Positions 17,903 through 25,850 of a DNA stretch of 64,000 nucleotides are shown here, piece after piece. Location of the stretch: NCBI RefSeq assembly GCF_001672295.1, contig NZ_JXMS01000018.1, positions 1 through 64,000 of the forward strand, written 5' to 3'. The number at the start of each line of letters is the position of its first letter. Position 1 is the first letter of the stretch. The translations under genes were made by a program, and so were the position numbers. The DNA comes from Halodesulfovibrio spirochaetisodalis (GTDB lineage: Bacteria; Desulfobacterota; Desulfovibrionia; Desulfovibrionales; Desulfovibrionaceae). Below the pieces are notes generated by a model that saw only the letters and a list, made by a program, of their open reading frames with translations, was not told the origin of the DNA and did no database searches.

Positions 17903-18892
17903 TTATCGGTGAGGGAGACATTCTTTGTCTGAAATACACTGTTTAATACAGGCTGTGACAAATTCAACAACAGTTGAATTGCGTATTGAATCTTCATGAG
18001 TTGTTATTGCGCAATGGGTTGCGGAAGGGGTAACCACACGGCCCGTAGCAAGCTGGTTTGTCGTGGAAAACAAGTTGTCATTGGGATACGGTGTCTGACT
18101 GCTTTCCATCGTAGCACCATAAATAAGCGTGTAGGCCGTCTTGGGAGAGAGAGGACATTGTTTCATTGCATGGATAAAATCACTTCCTGAGTCCAGATCA
18201 TCAAATACTTTGGGGCTGAAAGGATTAACCAGCTTCGCATACCCGGCCAGATTGCAGCCGTCCCAAGGGGTTGCGATTGTGACAATGTGATGAACAGGGA
18301 TATTTGATCTATGCTCATAGAGTAATTGAGCGGTTCTTACTGCTATGAGCCCTCCCTGAGAGTGACCGATGAGAACAATGCGGGAATGCTGCAATTGCTC
18401 TGCGTTACTTTCCAGCAGACTCACTAAGATGTCAGTTGTTGTGTGTAAGGACTCTCCTGTGGGGTAATTGAAAAATACATGAGTTACACCTAACGACTGT
18501 AACGATGCATAAATACGTTTCCAACCTGTTGGACGTCCTTTATATCCGTTAATATAGATTATAATGAGTTGTTCAGAATTTCCTGTGATTTGGTATAATC
18601 CACCATAGCCGCTATTCCAAAAATCAGCAGGAGCATCCACCCCTGTGTTTTTGCGTTTAACTGAGAATAGAGGGTATGTTAAATCAGTTATAATTCGTGA
18701 GGTAACAGGAAATGCATTGTTGCCCGAATCCGGCTTACACACTAGTCCATTTTTTAATAACAAGTTATCAGCAGACTGAAGACAATTCGAAGAACAATGG
18801 ACTTTCTGTGGCATTGAGTGCAACGCACTACAGCCTATAAGATGCTGGAAGCAAAGAACTGCAATCCAGAAACTGAATTTTTTCCTGAGCAT
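17903..18892 (-). CDS. Lipoprotein alpha/beta-hydrolase (lipase/esterase-like)
   Basis: A 329-residue serine hydrolase. The N-terminus is a lipoprotein signal with lipobox LIGC (Cys about 21), so it is lipid-anchored in the envelope. The nucleophile elbow is GHSQGG in the stretch IVLIGHSQGGLIAVRTA, with IIYINGYKGRPTGW as the likely oxyanion region and HCAITTHEDS near the end as a candidate for the catalytic His. A strong SD, AAGGAG, precedes the ATG. It stands alone, between the copper-response genes and the polyene-type operon whose terminator lies in its upstream region. The fold is clear; the substrate (lipid, ester or thioester) is not. Confidence 0.75.
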   Translation of the reverse strand: MLRKKFSFWIAVLCFQHLIGCSALHSMPQKVHCSSNCLQSADNLLLKNGLVCKPDSGNNAFPVTSRIITDLTYPLFSVKRKNTGVDAPADFWNSGYGGLYQITGNSEQLIIIYINGYKGRPTGWKRIYASLQSLGVTHVFFNYPTGESLHTTTDILVSLLESNAEQLQHSRIVLIGHSQGGLIAVRTAQLLYEHRSNIPVHHIVTIATPWDGCNLAGYAKLVNPFSPKVFDDLDSGSDFIHAMKQCPLSPKTAYTLIYGATMESSQTPYPNDNLFSTTNQLATGRVVTPSATHCAITTHEDSIRNSTVVEFVTACIKQCISDKECLPHR

Positions 18893-18978
18893 AGATTCTC
18901 CTTAAAAGAATATCTTTCACAGTACTTCATTCAGCTGGGGATATTGAGGATATGTTTTTTTATTTATGATTGTTATGT

Positions 18979-19013
18979 AAAAAAGCGATGCTATTATATC
19001 AATAGCATCGCTT
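18979..19013 (-). terminator. Strong terminator at the end of the 21-gene polyene-type operon
   Basis: A perfect 13-bp stem, aagcgatgctatt/aatagcatcgctt, with a 5-nt loop. Read leftward it is followed by six T. It starts 18 bases after the stop codon of the last gene in the operon and defines its 3' end. Confidence 0.88.
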
Positions 19014-19030
19014 AGTCTTATTCATAGGAG

Positions 19031-19987
19031 TTATCGCTCAAGAGTAATCAGTGCACTGTGCTGTAATGCATCCGCTCCAAGCGTCTGTGCCCGTGTATAC
19101 TTATTTGAAGCAATGTTTCGAGCGGCCTGCACTGTTGAAAAGGCAAGTGCTGAAGGATGAATACCCAGAACAGGTAACACATCTGTTACATTAGCAGCAT
19201 CACTATATTGAGCGAAAAGGTGGTGTTGCTCAACACTTCCCAGCGAGGAAAGTATCAGCGGGGCTGTACTGCCAATTTGCTGTTCAGCAAAGGGCAGCAT
19301 AGTAATATCTGTCAATTTACAGATAGGAACAGATTCAGCACGTGTTGAAAGTACCATAAACGCTGCACCTTCACCTGCTACAGCGTCTGAAAGCAAACAT
19401 GCCTGTTCTGCTGACGATTGAAAGTGGTTAACGCAATGTTCCAGCACCTGACAATGTTCATCAACTCCGCCCACCAGCACGTAGTCAGCCATACCATGCT
19501 GCAACCAGTACACTGCTGTAGAAAGGGCATACGCAGGCCCAAGACCAACATTACTGGTACAGACACTTGGCCCTTGTGCTTTTGTCTGCATCGCAATGTA
19601 GGCTGCTGCCGCATTGTGCAACCCACTGGAAAAATGAGTAGGAGACGCAAGTCTGTCACCATCGTCTAAAAAAGAATCTAAGAAATTGAACGTTGTTTGG
19701 GCAGCACCGAATCCACTGGCCAGAGAAATACCTGTTTCAGTAAGATCATTTTCCATGAGTCCAGCATCTTCAAGCGCCAGAAAAGCAGCGTACAGTGCAA
19801 GACGAGAAAAATGATCAATACGGCGTAATGCACGTTTCGGCACAAATCGTGTGAGGCCATCCGTATCTGTGAGGGGAGACGAACCAACAATTTGGCTTGC
19901 AGAAGCACCATCTGGAAGTGCGTCCTGTTGCTCTCCGTGTGGCGTTACAATTCCGGTGCCGAGTATATATATTTCACGTTGCTGCAT
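19031..19987 (-). CDS. Ketosynthase-like protein lacking the active Cys (ApeC/chain-length-factor-like)
   Basis: A 318-residue protein with the N-terminal thiolase-fold start of ketosynthases (IYILGTGIVTPHG) but about 90 residues shorter than FabF. Where catalytic enzymes have the Cys of an ACASG-type motif, this one reads GPSVCTSNVGLGP (139-151). The Cys slot is Gly by alignment from GP, although another Cys lies five residues earlier. The HATGT and GHTLG motifs carrying the two catalytic His are absent. It is therefore likely a non-condensing partner, like the chain-length factor ApeC that pairs with ApeO in aryl-polyene synthesis. It is the last gene of the operon, two bases after the AMP-ligase stop. 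The exact partner ketosynthase is unknown. Confidence 0.75.
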   Translation of the reverse strand: MQQREIYILGTGIVTPHGEQQDALPDGASASQIVGSSPLTDTDGLTRFVPKRALRRIDHFSRLALYAAFLALEDAGLMENDLTETGISLASGFGAAQTTFNFLDSFLDDGDRLASPTHFSSGLHNAAAAYIAMQTKAQGPSVCTSNVGLGPAYALSTAVYWLQHGMADYVLVGGVDEHCQVLEHCVNHFQSSAEQACLLSDAVAGEGAAFMVLSTRAESVPICKLTDITMLPFAEQQIGSTAPLILSSLGSVEQHHLFAQYSDAANVTDVLPVLGIHPSALAFSTVQAARNIASNKYTRAQTLGADALQHSALITLER

Positions 19988-19988
19988 C

Positions 19989-21188
19989 TTAGTTCCAATC
20001 TTTATTTTTTCCCATGGAAGTCACAGGGAATCGAGAACCAAATGTAATTTTCTTAGGACGCTCAGCCGGTCTAAGTTGACTTCTGCACCAGCTGTAAAGG
20101 TCAGAACGTAAAGCTTGCATATCAACTTCAGATGTTTTTGGAATAACAAAGGCTTTCAATCTATTTCCTTCCTCCGGGCGCATTAATCTGACGGCACAAT
20201 CGAGAATATCCGGGTGACTCCGCATGCACTCGACAGTTCTGGACAAAGAAACATTAAGGCCACCCACCTGAACAATTTTATCTTTACGACCTCTGACAGA
20301 AAAACATCTGCTGGAAAACCATTCCACATGATCCGGCATAGCTACAGGCTGCTGTGAGGTTCCTGAAGGATGAATACGTTCAATCCAGGATTCGTCGGGG
20401 TCATCAAGATGCACACGGCGCCAGAAAGCAAAGAGAGTCAGGGGGGCTTCGGGATGGTGCTGATAGCCAAGACCGCCAGTTTCAGAGCTTCCGTAAATAT
20501 TAGTCAATCGTGCCAAGCCTGAAGCGAGTAAAGAGTGCATTGTTGCCGGAGGGCAGGGTGCAGTGGATGTTGAGCCATGTACATCATCCGGAAAAACGAT
20601 TTCCTGCTTGAGTAACCCTTCCCAAAATAAAGGGAAAGAAACAACAAAGTCTCCTAAGTGCAAGCCGTTTACAAAGGCACGTGAAGGAAAGGGAAGGGGC
20701 GCAACGCATGGAAGAGCAGAGACCTTGGGAAGCAGCACCGTAAATAAAAAACCATACAGATGATGACAAGGAACCGTAGCTACAATACGTTTCCGTTTTT
20801 GCAGCAACGCTTGGGCAAGCTCTTCTGCTTCCTGCCAGAGTAGAACCGTTTCGAGCTTTTGATGCGTTGGTTCGCCGGTAGACCCTGAAGTAATAAAGGT
20901 AATTGTACTGCTATGAGGTAACCATGCATCAAAGACAGCCTGAGCCCAGCTCATAATGGAGTCTTCGCCCGATAACGTAGTCGCAAGACCAGTACACTGG
21001 AACATGGTCGTTATATAGGCAGCAATTTGTTGTGGAATTACGCCCGAATATTGCAAAACATGAGTCACAGAGCAGGAAGAATCCTTTTCAGCTTCATGTA
21101 ACGGAATGGCTGTTTGTTCCTGCACCGCAGAGCGACAAATACTTACGATGATGTTGCTGATATCATTAATAGAAAGTATCGGATCCAT
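19989..21188 (-). CDS. AMP-dependent acyl/aryl ligase (ApeH-like)
   Basis: A 399-residue adenylate-forming enzyme, shorter than acyl-CoA synthetases (500+). The phosphate-binding motif TSGSTGEP is at 100-107, the second motif is YGSSETGG, the hinge is RGRKDKIVQVGG, and the C-terminal lysine is in TSMGKNKDWN. It should activate a carboxylic acid starter or product as acyl-AMP and load it on ACP or CoA, as proposed for ApeH in aryl-polyene clusters. The start MDPIL is chosen because it lies eight bases after the upstream radical-SAM stop; an earlier ATG would overlap that gene by 79 bases. The natural substrate is not deducible, and no ammonia-lyase for an aromatic starter is in the cluster. 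Confidence 0.82.
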   Translation of the reverse strand: MDPILSINDISNIIVSICRSAVQEQTAIPLHEAEKDSSCSVTHVLQYSGVIPQQIAAYITTMFQCTGLATTLSGEDSIMSWAQAVFDAWLPHSSTITFITSGSTGEPTHQKLETVLLWQEAEELAQALLQKRKRIVATVPCHHLYGFLFTVLLPKVSALPCVAPLPFPSRAFVNGLHLGDFVVSFPLFWEGLLKQEIVFPDDVHGSTSTAPCPPATMHSLLASGLARLTNIYGSSETGGLGYQHHPEAPLTLFAFWRRVHLDDPDESWIERIHPSGTSQQPVAMPDHVEWFSSRCFSVRGRKDKIVQVGGLNVSLSRTVECMRSHPDILDCAVRLMRPEEGNRLKAFVIPKTSEVDMQALRSDLYSWCRSQLRPAERPKKITFGSRFPVTSMGKNKDWN

Positions 21189-21196
21189 AAAAGCAG

Positions 21197-22288
21197 CTAC
21201 CTGTTCTTTTGCTCTCGCCAACAAACCGGATCTTCTCCAAAAAGATCCCCTTGCTGATACGCTGCGCCACGACAACCATAACAGGTTTGGGCGAGGTCAC
21301 ATGACTTGCATTTACCAGTGATGTGCTCATTAATATACCGAGTCTGGCAAGCAACATCGGAGCTGAGGATTTCTTTAATTGAATTGGTTCGTACTGACCC
21401 CATTTCCAGATCAACCCCTACACATGGGCAGACAACACCGTTAGCGCGCACATACATGCTCATGTAGTAGCGTAAACATCTGTGACCGCCGGCAATCGGT
21501 GGCAAAACTTCCCACTCAAGTCCGTATTCAGTTGAGTCAATATGCTGTAACTGTGTAAAAAGACGCTGCAATTTTTCATTGGAGACAACGAGGTTGTCTG
21601 TGTGTGTTTGACTGCGCCCCTGCACGGTCAGCGTTTCCACATATGGAACCACATTACGTTCACGTGCCCAGCGCCACATTTCAGGAATTTGATTGTAGTT
21701 GCTTTGGGTGACAACAGTCTCAAAAGAAATACTTCGTTCTTTACCGTAGCCAAGTTCAAACAGGTAATTAAACGCTGTCATGCTTTTTTCAAAGGCACCG
21801 GAGCGTGCGACAAGAGTATCGTGCGTCAGGGCATCCATTCCATTTAACTTTAAAGAAACAGACGCTCGCAGATCATGCAGCAATTTTGCAGTATCGCGAT
21901 CCAGTGCAACTCCGTTTGTAAACGTAACATGCTCAATACCCAGCCTGTTACAGCACTCTAGTGTCGAGATATACTTTTCTCTGATCAAAGGAATCAATGG
22001 TTCACCGCCGAGAATACAAATTCGACGTAAATCATGTTTTTCTTTTGCTTCCGTCAGCAGAGCTTCTATTTCCTGTGCGGTCAGTTCATCGGGAGCAGGG
22101 GGCTGGGCTCCTTCACTTTCATAACGGTAGCAATAAACGCAAGCACAGTTGCAAGCTTCTGTTATTTCCAGATCAAGGGATAAAATATTTCCATTATCAC
22201 GAGCCTGCATAATCTCCGAAAGTTCAAAGTCGAGTACTGGAATAACGTCCGGCTTAGAGAAAGAGAGTTTATTACAATTCATACGCAT
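21197..22288 (-). CDS. Radical SAM protein with SPASM-like C-terminal cysteines
   Basis: A 363-residue radical-SAM enzyme. The [4Fe-4S]-SAM motif CxxxCxxC is C46, C50, C53 (ACNCACVYC), followed by the GGEPL motif near residue 94. The last 120 residues carry a Cys array (GHRCLRYY, VCPCVGVD, GKCKSCDLAQTCYGCRG, PVCW) typical of SPASM/twitch domains that bind extra Fe-S clusters. Such enzymes usually modify peptides or small molecules. No precursor peptide is visible nearby, so a lipid, ACP-bound or aromatic substrate is more likely here. It sits between a ketosynthase and the AMP-ligase within the operon. The family is clear; the reaction is unknown. Confidence 0.8.
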   Translation of the reverse strand: MRMNCNKLSFSKPDVIPVLDFELSEIMQARDNGNILSLDLEITEACNCACVYCYRYESEGAQPPAPDELTAQEIEALLTEAKEKHDLRRICILGGEPLIPLIREKYISTLECCNRLGIEHVTFTNGVALDRDTAKLLHDLRASVSLKLNGMDALTHDTLVARSGAFEKSMTAFNYLFELGYGKERSISFETVVTQSNYNQIPEMWRWARERNVVPYVETLTVQGRSQTHTDNLVVSNEKLQRLFTQLQHIDSTEYGLEWEVLPPIAGGHRCLRYYMSMYVRANGVVCPCVGVDLEMGSVRTNSIKEILSSDVACQTRYINEHITGKCKSCDLAQTCYGCRGAAYQQGDLFGEDPVCWREQKNR

Positions 22289-22303
22289 AGCTCATTGTGT
22301 GTC

Positions 22304-23506
22304 TTAAATGTGAGAGATAGCGAGCACTGATGCAATGCCGCCAAATGCTAATGATGTAGAAAGCGCCGTTGTGCCAGCAAAAGTTGTTGCGACGGTAACT
22401 GGCGAAGCAGGAATGCTTGGATCAGAAGTTGAAAGTCCTGTTGTAGGAGGAATAGAACCTTGCTCCAGACATTGAACACATAACGCGGCCTCAATACCGC
22501 CCGCTGCACCAAGAGTATGCCCAGTGGCACCTTTAGAAGAAAAAAAAGGAACGTGCGGTAGCAGGGTATGCATAACATACCCTTCAACAGCATCATTATC
22601 TTTTGTGCCTGTCCCATGAACATTAACAAATCCTACTTCATCTGGTCTGATGCTACCATTAGCAGTAAGTTGTGTTATTGCTCGGATCAACCCGCGTCCT
22701 TGCGGATGCGGTGCAGTAAGATGGTGTGCATCACAAGCGGTTGCATAGCCGGAAAGCTGTGCCTTAGGCTTGGCACCGCGTGCAAGAGCAGAATCTTCAG
22801 ACTCCAGAAGCAGTACTCCTGCCCCTTCCCCCAGATTTAATCCTTTTCGGGTTTCATCAAATGGTCTGCAATGTTCACTATCCATGACCATGAGTGAGTT
22901 AAATCCATTTAGGGTCACGCGTGTTAAGGCATCACAGCCACCGGCAAGAACCATGTCACAGATACCGGACTCAATCCATTGGAGCCCGATGCCGATAGCG
23001 TCAGTTCCAGATGCACACGCATTTACAATGGCTTGTGTCGGGCCTGTTAAAAATAGCTCATGCGCAATCGCTTCAGCAGGGTTGCTACGTAAAAAACGAC
23101 GAATAGGAAGCATGGACGGTTTTTCTGCATCAGGGTTTATGCTGTACGTACGGTATTCTTCATAAAATGGAATACTGTTCATCGAGCATCCGACTGTAGT
23201 CCCCATGACAACGCCGATTCGCTTATTGGAAATTTCTTCAGGAGTAAGACCTGCAGCTGCAAGTGCCTGTAACGCAGCGCCAATTCCCAAACGGGTTGTA
23301 CGTCCATATTTTTCCGCACTTCCCCATGATGCTTGAAGTACAGCATCATCAACTGCAAATACAAGAGCGTCTTTCCCCCAATCCATTGTATGGCGGGTAA
23401 AAGGAGCAGGAGAGGCGGTACCAGCATACATGGCCTCAAGAGTGCTCTGTGCAGTTGTGCCGGAGCCGGTAATACATCCGGTTCCAGAAATAAAAGCCTT
23501 AGGCAT
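22304..23506 (-). CDS. Beta-ketoacyl-ACP synthase (FabF-like), catalytic
   Basis: A 400-residue condensing enzyme with an intact triad: C164 in NACASGTDA, H297 in VHGTGT and H330 in GHTLGAAGG. It extends an acyl-ACP by two carbons using malonyl-ACP. The start MPKAF overlaps the ACP gene by eight bases (ATGCCTAA) and gives the canonical ketosynthase N-terminus FISGTGCITG. It follows the ACP gene directly, so the two are translationally coupled and may be partners. It is one of three catalytic ketosynthases in the operon, which suggests separate roles in initiation, elongation or length control. Confidence 0.88.
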   Translation of the reverse strand: MPKAFISGTGCITGSGTTAQSTLEAMYAGTASPAPFTRHTMDWGKDALVFAVDDAVLQASWGSAEKYGRTTRLGIGAALQALAAAGLTPEEISNKRIGVVMGTTVGCSMNSIPFYEEYRTYSINPDAEKPSMLPIRRFLRSNPAEAIAHELFLTGPTQAIVNACASGTDAIGIGLQWIESGICDMVLAGGCDALTRVTLNGFNSLMVMDSEHCRPFDETRKGLNLGEGAGVLLLESEDSALARGAKPKAQLSGYATACDAHHLTAPHPQGRGLIRAITQLTANGSIRPDEVGFVNVHGTGTKDNDAVEGYVMHTLLPHVPFFSSKGATGHTLGAAGGIEAALCVQCLEQGSIPPTTGLSTSDPSIPASPVTVATTFAGTTALSTSLAFGGIASVLAISHI

Positions 23507-23759
23507 TTGCCTGTTTTTCCTTGATAAAATCAACTAACGTGTTAACTGACAGCATCGCTGTTTTACCTTCATCAGCGCTAGCAATGGCAATGCCGAAATA
23601 TTTTTCAATAAGAACTACAATTTCTACAGCATCCAGAGAATCGAGACCGATTCCATCGCCAAAAAGAGGCGTATCATTTTCCCAATCTTCAATAGTAATA
23701 TCTTCAAGGTTCAGTTCTGTAATGAAAAGTTCTTTCAGTTTTTGATGCATATCACTCAT
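23499..23759 (-). CDS. Acyl carrier protein (cluster copy 1)
   Basis: An 86-residue acidic ACP. The phosphopantetheine site is S41 in GLDSLDAVE, with helix-II residues AVEIVVLIEKYFGI as usual. It carries growing chains as thioesters for the cluster enzymes. The ATG overlaps the upstream acyltransferase by eight bases, and the stop overlaps the downstream ketosynthase start. Two ACPs in the operon correspond to the ApeE/ApeF pair of aryl-polyene systems; which is which cannot be told. Confidence 0.92.
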   Translation of the reverse strand: MSDMHQKLKELFITELNLEDITIEDWENDTPLFGDGIGLDSLDAVEIVVLIEKYFGIAIASADEGKTAMLSVNTLVDFIKEKQANA

Positions 23760-24672
23760 TGGTCGTGCTCCAGAGGTCGAAGAAGTTATAGAATTGATAC
23801 GGGGTAGTTTGAACGTAGTCTTCTAACGCATGCGCAACTTCTTGCGCATACGGTGTAAAATTATTTTTCGCCGATTTAGGTACAGTAAGAATGTGCGCCA
23901 CAGAAAGTTCCATTTGTGATGCACCGATCTTACGGGTTAACAGTAAAGCCACAGGGGCTTGGGTACTTTGGGCAATTTTATAAGCAGCAGTGGGAAATAA
24001 TGCTGAATCTCCCAGAAAATCGACGCTGGCTGTATACGCAGTCGGAGGAAAAATTCTATCCCCCATAATGGCCACAAGTTCATTTTTCCGTAATGCAGCT
24101 GCAACAGCGATTACGCTGCCCATGGTATCTTCAGCAGGGATTACATTGATGTTGTGGCGTGCAGTGAATTCAAAATAGGGGATATCTACATCGCCTTCAC
24201 CCCGATACATCATTACATGCACAGGCGTTTCAAGAAGATCAAGCCCGCCCAAAGAGGCCTGCCATGAACCGGCATGCGCTGTGAGCAGTATCAAGCCGTT
24301 TCCCTGTGCCTGTAACTCTTTTAGCTCCTCTAACCCTTTGAGGGAGTAGGTAAACTCCTCAGTGCCACGAATTCCAATAGCCGCTTTATCGATTAATGCG
24401 ATAGCCATATTCTGGCACAAACGCCAAACGTGATACCAGCGGGCAAGTTTGTTTGCTTTTGGAAACCGTTTACCAATGTAGTATGAAGAACGCCTGTGTA
24501 CTTCCGGTACAAACAGGACATAGCAAAGCACAACAATGTACGAAAAAATATATGCAGGCCAGCGCCCGCAAAACTGGATAAGTAAATAAAAAAATTCATG
24601 CTGCCAGTGGCTCGCGAGGCTTTTACTGCTCCATGTTTGTGCCGACTGGTTTGAGGTTGCCTTTCGGGTCAT
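23752..24672 (-). CDS. LpxL/HtrB-family acyltransferase (ApeD-like)
   Basis: A 306-residue inner-membrane acyltransferase of the lipid A late-acyltransferase superfamily, with a hydrophobic N-terminal helix (about 40-56). The catalytic His is H133 in TAHAGSWQAS. The usual acid five residues on (HGNWE in typical members) is Gln here, which may be a subfamily feature or alter activity. It probably transfers a fatty chain to the glycolipid-like anchor of the cluster product. It overlaps the upstream glycosyltransferase by ATGA, implying coupling. The family is clear; donor and acceptor are inferred. Confidence 0.82.
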   Translation of the reverse strand: MTRKATSNQSAQTWSSKSLASHWQHEFFYLLIQFCGRWPAYIFSYIVVLCYVLFVPEVHRRSSYYIGKRFPKANKLARWYHVWRLCQNMAIALIDKAAIGIRGTEEFTYSLKGLEELKELQAQGNGLILLTAHAGSWQASLGGLDLLETPVHVMMYRGEGDVDIPYFEFTARHNINVIPAEDTMGSVIAVAAALRKNELVAIMGDRIFPPTAYTASVDFLGDSALFPTAAYKIAQSTQAPVALLLTRKIGASQMELSVAHILTVPKSAKNNFTPYAQEVAHALEDYVQTTPYQFYNFFDLWSTTNE

Positions 24673-25850
24673 ATTTCCTGTCTCAATCTACCTATGGATC
24701 TGGTCAAAATATAAAAAACTATTCCGGTGCCTGCTGCTAAAACTGGGGCGACAATCAGCGACCCTAATATCCATTCCCAGGCTCTATCTAAAAATTCCAC
24801 ACCTAATGTCTGCCATGAAACATCCGTCAGCCATTCGCCATTGCGGATGTAATACCCAACTTCAATGCACAGTGCAGGAACAAGAGGTGGCATGCAGAAC
24901 TGACTGGTGCCAACAGAAATAACTTTCGACAGCCGCAAGAAACTTGCCGCGAATAAAGTTGCAACTGTATGAATACCAAACAACGGCCATGTACCCAGCA
25001 ATACGCCGAGCGCTGCAGAGTACCCGACGTACTCAGGGCTTGCGCCTTGCCGCACCATATCGCGCAAAGAATCAACTGGTCGTGTCAGGTAGAATTGCTC
25101 TGAGTCATCTGTGGTCTGATTCTCAACCCGCACAAGCTTGCGGTGTGGTAGAGGAAGCATCGCACGAATAGTCAGACGAGTATTCAGCCACGAGAGAAGA
25201 ACATTATCTTTTATACGATGCAGATGACTTACTCGTTTATCAGGTTCCGGGTAATGAACATCAATCGGAATCCAATTAATGGATAAGCCTGCCCATGCAG
25301 CTTTTACCAACACCTCAATTTCAAATGAATATCGTGATTCACTAAAAGTAAGCTCCTGAAGCATCATTACAGGATACGCTCGGAAGCCGCTTTGTGTATC
25401 AAAGCCTTTCTCACCGGTTTGCACACGAAACCAAAAATTGGAAAACGCACGCCCAAATGTTGCAGACCCGGGAATATTGCGTTTTTTTGCATTGGAAAAA
25501 TCACGAACACCGACAACGACAGACTGAGGAGCTGCTTCAATTTCCGCAAAAAATTTGGGAAGATCTGAAGCCAGATGCTGTCCGTCTGCATCTATAGTGA
25601 TGATGTGGGTATACCCTTGTTCTTGGGCAAAACGAGCTGCAGACAAGATAGCTGCCCCTTTGCCTTTATTGACATCATGCTTAATAGAGGCAACCGGAAG
25701 TGCCGCAATATCAAGGTCAACATTGTCAGTTGAGCCATCATTTACAATAAGAACATCACCGTAAGAGAGTGCCTCGATCGCAACAGCAGAAAGTCCTTCG
25801 CGGTGATTATACACCGGGATAACAATAAGCGGACGCTGGGTATTAGCCAT
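24669..25850 (-). CDS. Family 2 glycosyltransferase with C-terminal DUF2062 domain
   Basis: A 393-residue protein. An N-terminal GT-A domain (IVIPVYNHREG at 9-19, NDGST, DADGQH at 87-92, then GFDTQSGFRAYP) is of the DPM1/polyprenyl-phosphate glycosyltransferase type. A hydrophobic DUF2062 domain (about 290-393, LGVLLGTWPLFGIHT) follows. It may glycosylate the lipid anchor or product at the membrane face, like the glycosyltransferase part of ApeJ. The start MANTQ overlaps the previous stop by eight bases (ATGGCTAA); an upstream ATG would add 59 residues unlike the family. Confidence 0.85.
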   Translation of the reverse strand: MANTQRPLIVIPVYNHREGLSAVAIEALSYGDVLIVNDGSTDNVDLDIAALPVASIKHDVNKGKGAAILSAARFAQEQGYTHIITIDADGQHLASDLPKFFAEIEAAPQSVVVGVRDFSNAKKRNIPGSATFGRAFSNFWFRVQTGEKGFDTQSGFRAYPVMMLQELTFSESRYSFEIEVLVKAAWAGLSINWIPIDVHYPEPDKRVSHLHRIKDNVLLSWLNTRLTIRAMLPLPHRKLVRVENQTTDDSEQFYLTRPVDSLRDMVRQGASPEYVGYSAALGVLLGTWPLFGIHTVATLFAASFLRLSKVISVGTSQFCMPPLVPALCIEVGYYIRNGEWLTDVSWQTLGVEFLDRAWEWILGSLIVAPVLAAGTGIVFYILTRSIGRLRQEI

